A stretch of DNA of 64,000 nt, from positions 62,001-126,000 of the forward strand of contig JAIOZK010000005.1 in the NCBI GenBank assembly GCA_021740625.1. The letters run 5' to 3'. Shown here in pieces: positions 36,150-45,935 of the stretch; positions within the stretch are counted from its first letter, which is position 1; each line of letters starts with the position of its first letter. This DNA is from Bacteroidales bacterium (GTDB taxonomy: Bacteria > Bacteroidota > Bacteroidia > Bacteroidales > JAIOZK01). The translations under genes and the position numbers were made by a program. The notes beneath the pieces were generated by a model. The model was not told the DNA's origin. It made no database searches and worked only from the letters and a program-made list of their open reading frames with translations.

Positions 36150-36199
36150 CCTTAAGGAGTTATGAATTTTGAGTTTTGAGTTTAAATTATGAATAGTCA

Positions 36200-36269
36200 G
36201 GGTCACACTGAGAAGCGGAGTCGAAGTGTGATGGCCCAGTTTTCGATTTTCTGCCTGCCTGCAGGCAGG
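36200..36269. repeat. Hairpin TCACACT/AGTGTGA and 16-bp perfect palindrome in the pdxJ leader
   Basis: TCACACT (36203-36209) pairs with AGTGTGA (36225-36231) around GAGAAGCGGAGTCGA. A second element, CCTGCCTGCAGGCAGG (36254-36269), is a perfect 16-bp palindrome. Such GAAGCGGAGTCGAAG hairpins occur as dispersed intergenic repeats in Bacteroidota. The region also separates the dtd and pdxJ promoters. Confidence 0.5.
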
Positions 36270-36360
36270 TCGTTCAGACTGACAGCCAATGACTTACAAA
36301 CTCAAACCGCACAGCAAGTTAATAAACCAATATACCAATACATCAATCAATCAGAATCAC

Positions 36361-37083
36361 ATGTCAACAACAAAACTAAGTGTCAACATCAACAAGATCG
36401 CCACCATACGCAACGCCCGTGGGGGCAATATCCCGGATGTATTGAAAGCTGCAATCGATTGCGAACGTTATGGAGCGCAGGGAATCACCGTGCATCCCAG
36501 ACCTGATGAAAGACACATTAAATATTCAGATGTCAGGGCCATCAAGCCAGAAATCGATGTCGAATTCAATATAGAAGGATATCCGAACAAGAAATTCATA
36601 GACCTGATACTGGAAGTGAAGCCGGCCCAGGTAACCCTGGTTCCGGATCCTCCCGGTGCCCTCACGTCGAATGCCGGCTGGGATACCATCAAGCATGCTG
36701 GTTTCCTGAAAGAAGTTGTTGGAGCATTTCAGAAAGCAGGCATACGCACCTCCATCTTTATTGAAACCGATGCCAGCATGATTGAAAATGCTGCAGAAAC
36801 CGGAACAGACAGGGTTGAGCTGTATACAGAATCTTATGCCGACAATTTTTCTAAAAACCGGGGAAAGGCTATCGCTCCTTTTATTCAGGCTGCAGCAGTT
36901 GCCAATAGTGTAGGACTGGGATTGAATGCTGGTCATGATCTTAACCTGGAAAATTTAAAATATTTTGCACAAAACATCCCGGGCCTGCTGGAAGTTTCCA
37001 TTGGTCATGCGTTGATCAGCGATGCGCTTTACTACGGTCTTGAAAATACAATCCAATTGTATTTAAGGGAATTGCGTACATGA
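36361..37083 (+). CDS. pdxJ: Pyridoxine 5'-phosphate synthase
   Basis: 240 aa counted from ATG 36361 ([22 protein letters not shown]); a 24-codon upstream extension is low-complexity and not conserved. PdxJ joins 3-amino-2-oxopropyl phosphate with 1-deoxyxylulose 5-phosphate in the DXP-dependent vitamin B6 pathway. It shows the TIM-barrel motifs [25 protein letters not shown] with the catalytic Glu, [12 protein letters not shown], and GLNAGHDLN with the catalytic His. No other pdx gene is nearby. Confidence 0.95.
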   Translation: MSTTKLSVNINKIATIRNARGGNIPDVLKAAIDCERYGAQGITVHPRPDERHIKYSDVRAIKPEIDVEFNIEGYPNKKFIDLILEVKPAQVTLVPDPPGALTSNAGWDTIKHAGFLKEVVGAFQKAGIRTSIFIETDASMIENAAETGTDRVELYTESYADNFSKNRGKAIAPFIQAAAVANSVGLGLNAGHDLNLENLKYFAQNIPGLLEVSIGHALISDALYYGLENTIQLYLRELRT

Positions 37084-37200
37084 GCACTCCTGGTAAGAAA
37101 GTATTTTGGAATCAGCGGTCGCGGAGCAGAGCTGGAGATTGATTGGCATCCGCAGCAGAATTGATGAAGTTTTATTGTAAAATCAATCAAAATATTTTAT

Positions 37201-37208
37201 TATATTTG
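37201..37208 (+). promoter_or_regulatory. -7 box (TAnnTTTG) for the T9SS protein gene
   Basis: TATATTTG lies 38 bp upstream of the start at 37247. A TTG at 37175-37177 (23-bp spacer) could be the -33 element. The same -7 sequence and a similar leader length precede the paralogue at the left edge. Confidence 0.5.
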
Positions 37209-37246
37209 TGTTGTTAAGAAAACACTAGTATTAATTAAAACTTTGT

Positions 37247-39217
37247 ATGATTATGAAAAAACTTTTACTAATTGGCATTGCACTGTGCATCGGAAGCATG
37301 ACGTATGCGCAGAGCGTCAAAATCGAACCGATGAGTGCGGATGCTCCGAAAACACAGATCATTGAGAATGTAGTAGAAAAGAGCAGCCCGATCACAGCGG
37401 CCAAAAAGCACAATCCAAGCCAGGTGTACAATGTAAATGGAAGAGCGCTTACCTTCGTCAACATTGGTTCATCGGGAAATGCCTATGGTTTTTACAGTGA
37501 TCCCAGGACTTACCTCTGGGCAGACGATCACATTAATTCGGTTACCTTTGCTCACAGGATGGTTGCAGATCCACCAACCTCATATGGTAACAGCCGTACT
37601 GCTTATGACGTATCATGGGAAGGTGGTGCTGATGGAACCTGGACAAACGATATTCATGTTTATGAACCCACAGGTCCCGGCAGCCAGTATCCGGATGATG
37701 CAGGCCGTTATCCACAGGGTGCCATCCTAAATCCTATGGGCAATACAGACCCGAATGCAGCATATTTTGTATTTTTCAATGCATTGCTCTCGAACACAAA
37801 CGACGCATGGGGAGGCTACGGTTACGGACATAATCCCTTGACCACAGTGGATCCGCCCAGTCCAACACAGAATATCGACAATGAGGTGCCTCCTTACCGT
37901 TTGATTCCGGATGCCTTCACAACCACACAAACAGGCGTGGCCTGGATGGCAGACGTGAATTATGATGTACCCACTGACACCTATCAGGGAGAATATATTT
38001 TCTACAAAGGAGAATACGAAGAAGCCAGCGATAATGTCAACTGGACATGGGAGACCATGGACGTCCTGGATGAAGGTGAAGGGATAAACGATTCCAAGAT
38101 CGCTTTTGATCCTTCCGGACAGATTGGTTATCTCTGTGTGATGAGTGAGTCGGCCAGCGACCCTGTGCCTTTCACCAATTATCATCCCATACTTTATGAA
38201 ACAACCGATGGTGGTGAAACCTGGTCGGATGAACCCATCCATTGTCAATTTGGTGGACCCGACGGTATTGAAGAAATCAAATACTATCTCCCGGATGAAA
38301 TCCTGGATGCTATCTTTGGTGCCGGTGCATGGGATCGTGAGAGTGTTGCCTACAACATGGGATACCATACAGGTATGGCCGTAGATTATCTGGGCAATGT
38401 ACATCTCACCGGATTGATTACTCCCGGTTCCGATGATGGCTGGTACCCGAATCCTGATGTGATGGGTACTTTCCATGTATGGTATAACAGGGATACAGAA
38501 GAATGGGATGCCAAACTGCTCTACATGAACCGTACTTTCGACGGTGATATGGGCGGTATTCCCATGTACAACAGGCCTTATGTTGCTACCGATATGGACG
38601 GCCGCTTTGTATTCTTCTCATGGATTGATACAGACCAGGAAGGTATTGAGGAAAATGTAAGCCCTGATATCTACATGGTGTCTTATGACATGCACGCTGC
38701 TGAAAATAACTGGAGTGAGGTATATAACGTAACTTCTTTTACCCAGGCCATGTGGACAGCATACTGGGGAAGCCAGTCACACTATGTATTCGAAGAATAT
38801 ATCAATGAGGATACAGAAATCGAATTTACCATACCACTGGTATACGAAGAAGCTGACCCCAACGATCCGGCAGCAGAAGTTACTTTCTGGTATATCGATG
38901 GATGGACACTGACATTCCCCAACTACTGGCTTGGTGTTGAGGAAGGACAGGAATCACTCATTGCAAGTGTTGAGCAAAATTATCCCAACCCCTTCAGTAC
39001 AACTACCAGGATTGATGTAAATCTGGAAGATGCTTCCAGCCTCAGTCTTGAAGTTGTGAACCTGATCGGTCAGAAAGTAATGGAACTCAACAAAGGACAG
39101 GTAGAAGCCGGTACACACAGCTTTGATATCAGTGCGGAAAACCTTGAAAGAGGTGTTTATTTCTACACGGTTAAAGCCGGTGAAAACACTGTAAGCAAGA
39201 AAATGATCGTTGAATAA
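37247..39217 (+). CDS. Large secreted protein with T9SS type A sorting domain
   Basis: 656 aa (MIMKKLLLIG; an ATG two codons in is equally possible). A signal peptide ends near TYAQ (about 22). A long beta-rich region follows with an Asp-box-like TTDGGETWSDEP at about 320-331 and another block near DNVNWTWETM, suggesting a propeller. Residues 575-656 form a T9SS C-terminal domain: VEQNYPNPFSTTTRI, then VEAGTHSFDIS and GVYFYTVKAGENTVSKKMIV. The protein is therefore exported by Sec and then through type IX secretion to the surface. It is a close paralogue of the truncated gene at 1-713. The ligand or enzymatic role is unknown; I see no catalytic motif. A strong terminator follows. Confidence 0.85.
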   Translation: MIMKKLLLIGIALCIGSMTYAQSVKIEPMSADAPKTQIIENVVEKSSPITAAKKHNPSQVYNVNGRALTFVNIGSSGNAYGFYSDPRTYLWADDHINSVTFAHRMVADPPTSYGNSRTAYDVSWEGGADGTWTNDIHVYEPTGPGSQYPDDAGRYPQGAILNPMGNTDPNAAYFVFFNALLSNTNDAWGGYGYGHNPLTTVDPPSPTQNIDNEVPPYRLIPDAFTTTQTGVAWMADVNYDVPTDTYQGEYIFYKGEYEEASDNVNWTWETMDVLDEGEGINDSKIAFDPSGQIGYLCVMSESASDPVPFTNYHPILYETTDGGETWSDEPIHCQFGGPDGIEEIKYYLPDEILDAIFGAGAWDRESVAYNMGYHTGMAVDYLGNVHLTGLITPGSDDGWYPNPDVMGTFHVWYNRDTEEWDAKLLYMNRTFDGDMGGIPMYNRPYVATDMDGRFVFFSWIDTDQEGIEENVSPDIYMVSYDMHAAENNWSEVYNVTSFTQAMWTAYWGSQSHYVFEEYINEDTEIEFTIPLVYEEADPNDPAAEVTFWYIDGWTLTFPNYWLGVEEGQESLIASVEQNYPNPFSTTTRIDVNLEDASSLSLEVVNLIGQKVMELNKGQVEAGTHSFDISAENLERGVYFYTVKAGENTVSKKMIVE

Positions 39218-39240
39218 TTATTTAATCAACCAGATAGGCG

Positions 39241-39275
39241 AAAAACCTCTTCCTTCACGGGAAGAGGTTTTTTAT
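39241..39275 (+). terminator. Rho-independent terminator after the T9SS protein gene
   Basis: CCTCTTCC (39246-39253) pairs with GGAAGAGG (39260-39267) around a six-base loop, flanked by an A-run upstream and six T downstream, 24 bases after the stop codon. Confidence 0.85.
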
Positions 39276-39331
39276 TTGAGAATTATTCCATATCTTTAGA
39301 AATGATGATTGGATAATACATACCTCACTGC

Positions 39332-40147
39332 ATGATACATAAAAGAATATTAATCAGCGGTTCAACCGATGGCATCGGGAAGCAAACAGCATTGGAACTT
39401 GCCCTGAGCGGTCAGGAAGTGATCATTCATGGAAGAGATCCGGAAAAGGTAAGGCAAACCACCCAGGAGATTTCCAAAAAAGTAGACAATGGTTTGGTTG
39501 ACGGTTTGACGGCTGACTTTAAATCCCTGGACCAGGTCAGAAAAATGGTTGATGAGCTATATGGAAAGTACGATTATCTTGATGTGTTGATCAACAATGC
39601 TGGTATTTATATGAACAATTATGAACTTTCGGAGGATGGTTACGAAATGACTTTTGCCGTGAATCACCTTGCAACATTTATGCTGAGCCTGAAGTTGCTT
39701 CAGCTTGTCAAACGATCCTACAAGGGCAGGATCATTACCGTTGCTTCTGCAGCCCACGAAAGTAGTACATCCTTAGACTTTAAGCAACTTCAGCACAGGG
39801 CAGAATACAATGCTTACGATGCTTATGCACAGTCAAAGCTCTGCAATGTTTTATTTTGTTACGAACTACACGAGAAACTGAAGAATACTCCCATTACATC
39901 CAATTGCCTTCATCCGGGTGTGATCAATACAAAATTGCTTCACCAGGCATTCAGCATCAATGGTAATGCAACAGAAGAAGGGGCAAGCACTTCTATTTAC
40001 CTGGCTACTGCACCGGAACTTGAGAATATTTCAGGCAAGTATTTCGTACAAAAAAAAATCAAGAGGTCTTCCCGGTATTCCTACGATCTGGAAATGAGAA
40101 AAAAACTCTGGGAGGTCTCGGAAAAGCTCAGCAATACTCCCTATTAA
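39332..40147 (+). CDS. Short-chain dehydrogenase/reductase, retinol-dehydrogenase-like
   Basis: 271 aa NAD(P)-dependent oxidoreductase. The Rossmann loop reads ISGSTDGIGKQTA near the N-terminus (Ser replaces the usual Thr). NNAGIYMNNYELS, the catalytic Ser in VASAAHES, and YAQSKLCN (Y-x3-K) complete the SDR set, and LHPGVINTKLL follows. The closest pattern is the RDH/WW-domain oxidoreductase group, which acts on lipid-like carbonyls; the substrate here is unknown. Stand-alone, cytosolic. Confidence 0.87.
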   Translation: MIHKRILISGSTDGIGKQTALELALSGQEVIIHGRDPEKVRQTTQEISKKVDNGLVDGLTADFKSLDQVRKMVDELYGKYDYLDVLINNAGIYMNNYELSEDGYEMTFAVNHLATFMLSLKLLQLVKRSYKGRIITVASAAHESSTSLDFKQLQHRAEYNAYDAYAQSKLCNVLFCYELHEKLKNTPITSNCLHPGVINTKLLHQAFSINGNATEEGASTSIYLATAPELENISGKYFVQKKIKRSSRYSYDLEMRKKLWEVSEKLSNTPY

Positions 40148-40205
40148 GCTAACGACATCTGGATTTTTTTTGATAATTTCGTGGCTTAATTTAAAATAGC
40201 CGTGT

Positions 40206-41990
40206 ATGAAAAATTATATATTATCACTCTTTATTCTGATTCTCTGTTCAACAAGCATTTATGCGCAAAATCAGAGGGCGCCTGAAATCACTGCGGTTGA
40301 ATTGAAAGATCATGTTGTATATCTTGCATCGGATGATTTGCAGGGAAGAAAAGCTGGCACCGAATTCTCGGAGCAGGCTGCATCTTATATCAGGGATCAG
40401 TTTGAGAATGCAGGCCTGGAGTTATTGGGCGATCAGGGCTTTCAAACCTATGACCTGGTGATTGATGTAAAGGCAGGCAAAAACAATGCTCTTTCTTCCG
40501 GGAACAGAAGTTTTGAGTTTGAAAAGGATTTTATGCCATATCCCTTTAGCAGGAATGAAAGCGTGGAGGCGGAAGTTGTGTTTGCAGGATATGGTTTTAA
40601 CATCAATCAGGAAGATCTTGAATGGAATGATTACAAAGACATTGATGTAAAAGGTAAATGGGTTTTGATACTGAAAGGAGATCCCGAGGCGGATCAGGAT
40701 GAAAGCAGATTTATCAATTTCTCCGGAATTCGAAACAAGGTGTTGACTGCCAAAGATCAGGGGGCTGCCGGTGTGCTGGTTGTTGCAGGACCTGCATTCG
40801 ATGAAGAGGACAAACTAATCAATCTGTATTATGATAAAACGCAGGGCAATGCGGGATTGCCGGTAATCAATATCAAACGTGAAGTTGCAAATTTACTGTT
40901 GTCAGAATCAGGCGAGAATATCGCAATCCTTGAGAAAAGCATCAATGAAGATGTGAAGCCTCATTCATTGGCATTGAATACCGCTGTTCATGCCACCACT
41001 GATCTGATTCTGAATAAAGTAAAAGATCGGAATGTGGTAGCCATGCTTCCGGGAAGTGATCCCGTTTTGGAAAAGCGGTACATCCTTATCGGAGCACATT
41101 ACGATCATCTGGGCATGGGAGGGCAGGGCTCCGGATCTCGCATGCTGGATACGATCGCCATTCACAATGGAGCTGATGATAATGCTTCCGGAGTGAGTGG
41201 AATTATTGAAATGGCTGAAAAGTTCTCTTTTGCAGGAAACCTGAAAAGAAGCCTGGTGGTAATTGCATTTGGCGCCGAGGAAATGGGCCTGATAGGATCA
41301 AAATACTTTACTGCTCATCCCCTCATAGATCTGAAGAAAGTGGATGCCATGGTTAATTTCGACATGATCGGGAGGTTTGACATGGATGAAAGATCCCTTT
41401 CAGTGTCCGGAACCGGTACTGCAAAAGAATCAGAAGCCATGCTGGATCAACTGAAAGAGGAATTTGAATTAAGCCTTTCTTATTCACCCGAGGGTTACGG
41501 CCCTTCGGATCATGCTGCATTTTATGCTGAGAACATACCCGTCTTTTTTATCAGCACGGGGGCGCATGAAGATTATCACACACCTCGCGATGATTATGAG
41601 CTTCTGAATTTCCCGGGACAAAAAGTTGTATCAGATTTTTCATATGCATTGATTCATCATCTGTTAAACATGGAAAAACCACTAAGCTTCCAGGAAGCCG
41701 GTCCCAAAAGGAAAGTAGGCTACAGGAATAAGCTGAAGGTAACTTTCGGCATTATGCCGGATTTTACTTCAGATTCAAACGACGGACTGGGTGTTGGCGG
41801 TGTTACCAAAGGCAAGCCTGCAGATATTGCCGGCATGAAAAAAGGGGATGTAATTGTGGCCATCAACGGGAAAAGTGTTGGCAATATTTATGATTACATG
41901 AACCGTTTGAAAAAGCTTGAAGCGGGGCAAGTGGTTACGGTGGATGTGATGCGTGATGGTAAAAAGAAAGTGCTGATCCTGCAATTATAA
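40206..41990 (+). CDS. M28-family aminopeptidase with PA and PDZ domains
   Basis: 594 aa. Signal peptide 1-20 (ending IYAQ). A PA-like insert (about 110-260) precedes the M28 catalytic part with zinc ligands in IGAHYDHLGMGG, NGADDNASGVSGI, the catalytic Glu-Glu in AFGAEEMGLIGSK, MVNFDMIGR and a late His in TGAHEDYHTPRDD. The C-terminus (about 510-594) is a PDZ-like domain (GDVIVAINGKSVGNIYDYM). It probably acts in the periplasm or outside the cell on peptides. The GtrA gene follows after 23 bases. Confidence 0.9.
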   Translation: MKNYILSLFILILCSTSIYAQNQRAPEITAVELKDHVVYLASDDLQGRKAGTEFSEQAASYIRDQFENAGLELLGDQGFQTYDLVIDVKAGKNNALSSGNRSFEFEKDFMPYPFSRNESVEAEVVFAGYGFNINQEDLEWNDYKDIDVKGKWVLILKGDPEADQDESRFINFSGIRNKVLTAKDQGAAGVLVVAGPAFDEEDKLINLYYDKTQGNAGLPVINIKREVANLLLSESGENIAILEKSINEDVKPHSLALNTAVHATTDLILNKVKDRNVVAMLPGSDPVLEKRYILIGAHYDHLGMGGQGSGSRMLDTIAIHNGADDNASGVSGIIEMAEKFSFAGNLKRSLVVIAFGAEEMGLIGSKYFTAHPLIDLKKVDAMVNFDMIGRFDMDERSLSVSGTGTAKESEAMLDQLKEEFELSLSYSPEGYGPSDHAAFYAENIPVFFISTGAHEDYHTPRDDYELLNFPGQKVVSDFSYALIHHLLNMEKPLSFQEAGPKRKVGYRNKLKVTFGIMPDFTSDSNDGLGVGGVTKGKPADIAGMKKGDVIVAINGKSVGNIYDYMNRLKKLEAGQVVTVDVMRDGKKKVLILQL

Positions 41991-42013
41991 GGTAATTTCA
42001 TCAATCGCTTGTA

Positions 42014-42409
42014 ATGACAGAAATACTGACAGAAGAATTCTTTTATAAATTTTTAAAATTTGGCCTGGTAGGCTTCTCAGGCCTTTTTGTTGATTATGGA
42101 TTTACTTTTGTCTGCAAGGAATGGCTGAAAATCCAGAAATTTATTTCCAATTCCATTGGCTTCACCATGGCCGCAACTTCAAATTATGTTCTTAACAGGA
42201 TCTGGACTTTTAAAAGCACCAATCCCGATATTGCGGTAGAGTATACCGAATTCCTGATCATCTCCCTGATCGGCCTGGGGATCAATAATTTTATTCTCTG
42301 GCTGATCCTCAAGAAATTCAGGATCAATTTTTACCTTGCCAAGTTATTTGCCATTGCGGTGGTCACCATCTGGAATTTCCTGGCCAATGCACTTTTTACC
42401 TTTCGCTAA
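42014..42409 (+). CDS. GtrA-family membrane protein
   Basis: 131 aa with four membrane helices. The N-terminal FLKFGLVGFSGLFVDYGFTF and the SNYVLNRIWTFKS motif are typical of GtrA/DPMS1-like proteins, which help move lipid-linked sugars or scaffold glycosyltransferases in the inner membrane. No glycosyltransferase is adjacent. It converges with the chaN-like gene with a seven-base gap. Confidence 0.87.
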   Translation: MTEILTEEFFYKFLKFGLVGFSGLFVDYGFTFVCKEWLKIQKFISNSIGFTMAATSNYVLNRIWTFKSTNPDIAVEYTEFLIISLIGLGINNFILWLILKKFRINFYLAKLFAIAVVTIWNFLANALFTFR

Positions 42410-42416
42410 AACAGGA

Positions 42417-43289
42417 TCAATAGGTTTTGGTCATTTCTACTGGGATTGCCAGGATAAAATCCGCGGTATTTTCATGTTCGCTTTGCAGGCTATCGATTTG
42501 GGCCTGCTCAACACTGTTGATGGTCAGAATGTTTAAATCGGGATTCGCTTTTTTTAAATACCACACAATTCCTTCAAAGTTCTTGGAATGATAAGTGCCA
42601 TTGAAATGAATGAAGATCTTGCCACTTTCCCAGTTTTCCAGGATGAAATAAGACATGGTAGCATCCTTGATTGCTTGTGCTTTTGGCAGCTTGTCGCTGG
42701 CATGTCCCATTCCGCCCATCATATCCAACATGCTTTTGTAACCTTCTAATTCCGGATCATAGAGAACCGGCAGTGGGGCGATATAGGATTTTGCCTTTTG
42801 CGAAAGGCTGTCGAGGGCTTCAAAGCCACCTGTATGGACAACAGAAGCATAACGCCGGGGAATATTGGTGGCGATGAAATCTATTTTATTTGCTTTGGCG
42901 AAATCGATGATGGGTTTGTAATCGGTTTTATAATTGGGCCAGATTTTGGCTTCCTTCTCAAAATTTCTTTCCTTGATGACACCTGACAAATATTCGTCCA
43001 GGATCAACTGATCATCTGCTTCGAACATTTCTGCACCCAGTATGATATTGTTGCTGTCATTTTCCGTAAAAACATCCCGGATCAACTCCAGTTGAAGCCA
43101 GTGACAGATCGGGTTGTTGTGCATCTCTCCGAAAAGTATAATATCGGCATTACGTGCCACTTTCAATACTTTGCCATATTTTGTTTTCTTTCCATTTGAT
43201 TTGTAAAACTGATAGGCAGGCTTATCGGATTTAAAAGCAGTTGAAAAAATAAATACTGCGGAAGCAAAAAGGATCAATCTGTATTTCAT
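42417..43289 (-). CDS. ChaN-family heme-binding-like protein
   Basis: 290 aa with a signal peptide (1-19). PF04187 motifs: ADIILFGEMHNNPICHWLQ (Glu-x-His typical of the family), GAEMFEADDQLILDEYLSG, and a late HFNGTYHSKNFEG. The family founder ChaN binds two cofacial hemes; some members are surface lipoproteins in iron uptake. I see no lipobox Cys, so this copy is probably periplasmic. It is the last gene of a nine-gene minus-strand run, two bases after the thioesterase gene. Confidence 0.82.
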   Translation of the reverse strand: MKYRLILFASAVFIFSTAFKSDKPAYQFYKSNGKKTKYGKVLKVARNADIILFGEMHNNPICHWLQLELIRDVFTENDSNNIILGAEMFEADDQLILDEYLSGVIKERNFEKEAKIWPNYKTDYKPIIDFAKANKIDFIATNIPRRYASVVHTGGFEALDSLSQKAKSYIAPLPVLYDPELEGYKSMLDMMGGMGHASDKLPKAQAIKDATMSYFILENWESGKIFIHFNGTYHSKNFEGIVWYLKKANPDLNILTINSVEQAQIDSLQSEHENTADFILAIPVEMTKTY

Positions 43290-43291
43290 TT

Positions 43292-43693
43292 CTAGTAATT
43301 TTTGTATTTATCTCTTATTTTTTTCTCGATGGGGATGGCATTCCCATCCTTGTCAATCCTGACAAATGTCATTCTTGTTGAACATACCATGTCTTCCTCA
43401 TGTTTCTGAAAATCGAAGCGCCTTGCTTCGAGATACAGGGATATGGAAGTGGTGCCAAGCCGGTCAATTTTTCCATAAATCCGAATATGTTCATTGGCCT
43501 TTACCGGTTGCTTAAAAACCACTTCATCGATCTTCAGGGTGATCATACTGGGTGTACAGCATTTGACGCTGGCCATGGTACCTCCGGCCTCATCTATCCA
43601 GCTCAGCATGGTGCCTCCGAAAAGATTGTTGTAAATACCAATATCACTGACTTTACATATTTTGGTTGCGATCAATTCCATGCTCATCATCAA
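43292..43693 (-). CDS. Acyl-CoA thioesterase, hotdog fold (YciA-like)
   Basis: 133 aa single hotdog domain. The motif NNLFGGTMLSWIDEAGGTMAS contains the catalytic Asp/Glu of the YciA/BACH group, and ITLKIDEVVFKQPVKANEHI and the TRMTFVRIDKDGN strand follow. It hydrolyses acyl-CoA to free acid and CoA; chain-length preference is unknown. Several ATG codons cluster at the start, so the exact start is uncertain by up to four codons. Tightly packed between cdd (five bases) and the chaN-like gene (two bases). Confidence 0.85.
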   Translation of the reverse strand: MMMSMELIATKICKVSDIGIYNNLFGGTMLSWIDEAGGTMASVKCCTPSMITLKIDEVVFKQPVKANEHIRIYGKIDRLGTTSISLYLEARRFDFQKHEEDMVCSTRMTFVRIDKDGNAIPIEKKIRDKYKNY

Positions 43694-43698
43694 TGGTT

Positions 43699-44196
43699 TT
43701 AATAATTTTTGAGTTCCTCTGCCCTGAAAAGAAATGGCAACAATTGCTCAATTCCTTCCAGCATGATTATTTCGTTTTCATCAGCGGATAAAATGATTCT
43801 GATGGGAGTGCCCTGTTTGATTTCGTATTCGGCGATTGCCTGCCTGCATGCACCACAGGGACTGATGGGATTTTTTATTGTAAACTTATCGGCTTTTGCC
43901 GCAATGGCAATAGTTTTAATTTTGCTGCCCGGTTCATTGGCATGAGCATAATAGATGGCAATTCTTTCGGCACACATTCCCGATGGAAAAGCGACATTTT
44001 CCTGGTTATTGGCCTTGAATATTTTTCCGTTTTCAAGCAGGAGTGCAGCACCCACACGATAGCCTGAATAAGGGGCGTAAGCTTTGGAGATTACCTGCCT
44101 GGCTTCTTGCAGGAGATCTTTGTCGGCCTTCTCAAGTTCTTCGGACGACTGATATATCTTATATGTTATGGTTTTTCTGTGCTCTTTCATTTGCAA
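43699..44196 (-). CDS. cdd: Cytidine deaminase
   Basis: 165 aa zinc enzyme that deaminates cytidine and deoxycytidine in pyrimidine salvage. Zinc motifs are SGMCAERIAIYYA (C-A-E) and PISPCGACRQAIAEYE (PCxxC). YAPYSGYRVGAALLLENG is the usual substrate-binding start. The homotetrameric 130-residue form is extended here by about 30 N-terminal residues. ATG 44196 or 44190 may be used. Confidence 0.93.
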   Translation of the reverse strand: MQMKEHRKTITYKIYQSSEELEKADKDLLQEARQVISKAYAPYSGYRVGAALLLENGKIFKANNQENVAFPSGMCAERIAIYYAHANEPGSKIKTIAIAAKADKFTIKNPISPCGACRQAIAEYEIKQGTPIRIILSADENEIIMLEGIEQLLPFLFRAEELKNY

Positions 44197-44245
44197 TTAC
44201 TTCTTTGGCTAAAATACGAATATTGGCAGTAATGCATACAGGAGC

Positions 44246-45895
44246 TTATTCTTTTTTACGAGCAAACAGCAGGAAGGAATTAAAAAATGCAAATAGCGTT
44301 ACCCCGGCCTGGGTTTCGATGGTATCTTCCGTAAGCATACTCAGGGCAATCGTCATGAAGAAAACAAAATAAAAGTAGTCTGAAAACTTCCGTTCACGAA
44401 TGGGGGGATAAAAAAGTGTGAAAAGGAACCATGCAAATCCGAAAACACCGAATGCAATAAATATGGAAAGGTATTGATTGTGGGATCTCCACCTGTTTTT
44501 TTGTGAAAGGGGTGAATTGGTTTTATTGTAGTATTCTTCAAAAACCTTGTTCAAATCACCTGTGCCTACACCTGCTAACAGGTTTTCCTCAATGAGCGAA
44601 AGGGAAGCTTTCCAGTATTCTATCCTTTGCAATACGGAGCTTCCATTCGGATCATCCGCATATCGGTAATTGTGATAACCGATCATGATCTTGCTGATCC
44701 TGGTTTTTAAACTTGGGTTGTTGAGGTAATTTACGTTGGCGATTCCTCTCTCTATGGCTTTTATTTCATCCTCCGTAAGGCTTTCCACACCTTCTTTGTC
44801 TTTGCGCAAATCCATGGAAGTGAGAAAACGAATCAGGGTTACCCGCAGTTCCTGGCCTTTTTTATCGGTTCCCTCGTAAGAAAGTTTACTTCTTTTGTTC
44901 CATGCTTTTTTCAGCTCGCTTGGGGCAAGATACAAACCGCAATACTTACCGTCTTCAATGCCCATATAAACCGTATCATGATAATACTTGTTTCCGGATT
45001 TTGTGAACATGTCCAGTTCCTCAAAGTTTACTTTTTCTACCTGGTTAAAATCCCTGATGGTATTGTAAGTATACAGAATAACGAAAGCCGGAAGCCCGAT
45101 GACCAGCAAGATCATCAGCAGTTTGGGTACAAGTTTTTTTTGTTTGATCACCAGGTATACAAGGATCAGGGTTCCTGTTCCCAGGATAATGATCAGGCCG
45201 ATGCCTGACTCCAGCAGGTAAAGAAAATAAATGAGCCATGCTGTGCTTAGAAAAAGCAAGGCTCTTGTCATGAGGTTTAGATTGTGTTTTCTGAATGCAA
45301 AATAAGCAGAGGTGAAGACAGCCAGGCAAATGTTCAGACTGAAACGGATTGGAGAAATGAAAACGGATATTCCACGGATGTCGGTAAATTCACTTTGCAG
45401 GAGCTCCCAGGTGCTGAAGAAAGTGCCGATCATTACTGCCAGCAGGTGAAAAATCATTACCTGGTGAAACCTTTTTGTTTCAAGGGGTGGCATGCTGCAG
45501 ATGATCAGTGGCAGGGCGAGCAATGGCAATTTAATGCGGAGATCTTTCATGGCATAGGCAAAATCGCTGGTGTGGAGCAAGCCAGCGACATGCAATAAAA
45601 ACAGGGAAGCCAGCACGAGGGCTGCTTTATTTTTAAGAAATATCCTGAATTTTTGCAGGAAGTTTCTGCTGGTAAGATCTCCCATATACATCAGAAACCA
45701 TATGATCCCCTTCGGACCTTTTTTTTGGAAATGATCAAATACGGTTTTGAAGGAAAACCCGGCCCATATCCACAATCCAAGCAGGGTGAATTGCATAACA
45801 CTCATGGCAAATCGCGATAGGGGCAGGCTTGCAGCCATGAGGATTAATGCCACGAAGTAAGCATCCCTGTGAAATTGTCTGCTGTATATATACAT
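44246..45895 (-). CDS. O-antigen ligase/polymerase family membrane protein (Wzy_C)
   Basis: 549 aa with about eleven to twelve membrane helices. A large soluble loop of roughly 190 residues (about 255-445) precedes the C-terminal helices. It contains SLSLIEENLLAGVGTGDLNKVFEEYY and RWRSHNQYLSIFIAFG, the hallmark region of WaaL/Wzy_C proteins with the Arg and His needed for catalysis. It would join O-polysaccharide to lipid A core or polymerise glycan in the periplasm, matching the LPS genes at 2.3-6.7 kb. It lies 40 bases after the S41 protease gene. Confidence 0.85.
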   Translation of the reverse strand: MYIYSRQFHRDAYFVALILMAASLPLSRFAMSVMQFTLLGLWIWAGFSFKTVFDHFQKKGPKGIIWFLMYMGDLTSRNFLQKFRIFLKNKAALVLASLFLLHVAGLLHTSDFAYAMKDLRIKLPLLALPLIICSMPPLETKRFHQVMIFHLLAVMIGTFFSTWELLQSEFTDIRGISVFISPIRFSLNICLAVFTSAYFAFRKHNLNLMTRALLFLSTAWLIYFLYLLESGIGLIIILGTGTLILVYLVIKQKKLVPKLLMILLVIGLPAFVILYTYNTIRDFNQVEKVNFEELDMFTKSGNKYYHDTVYMGIEDGKYCGLYLAPSELKKAWNKRSKLSYEGTDKKGQELRVTLIRFLTSMDLRKDKEGVESLTEDEIKAIERGIANVNYLNNPSLKTRISKIMIGYHNYRYADDPNGSSVLQRIEYWKASLSLIEENLLAGVGTGDLNKVFEEYYNKTNSPLSQKNRWRSHNQYLSIFIAFGVFGFAWFLFTLFYPPIRERKFSDYFYFVFFMTIALSMLTEDTIETQAGVTLFAFFNSFLLFARKKE

Positions 45896-45935
45896 TTGCC
45901 CCTGGTAAAATTAGTATTCACTGCAAAACTGCAAA

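Noticed and set aside
37727-38476. Minus-strand open frame of 249 codons
   Set aside because: It is antisense to the T9SS protein gene, whose homology, signal peptide and sorting domain are clear.
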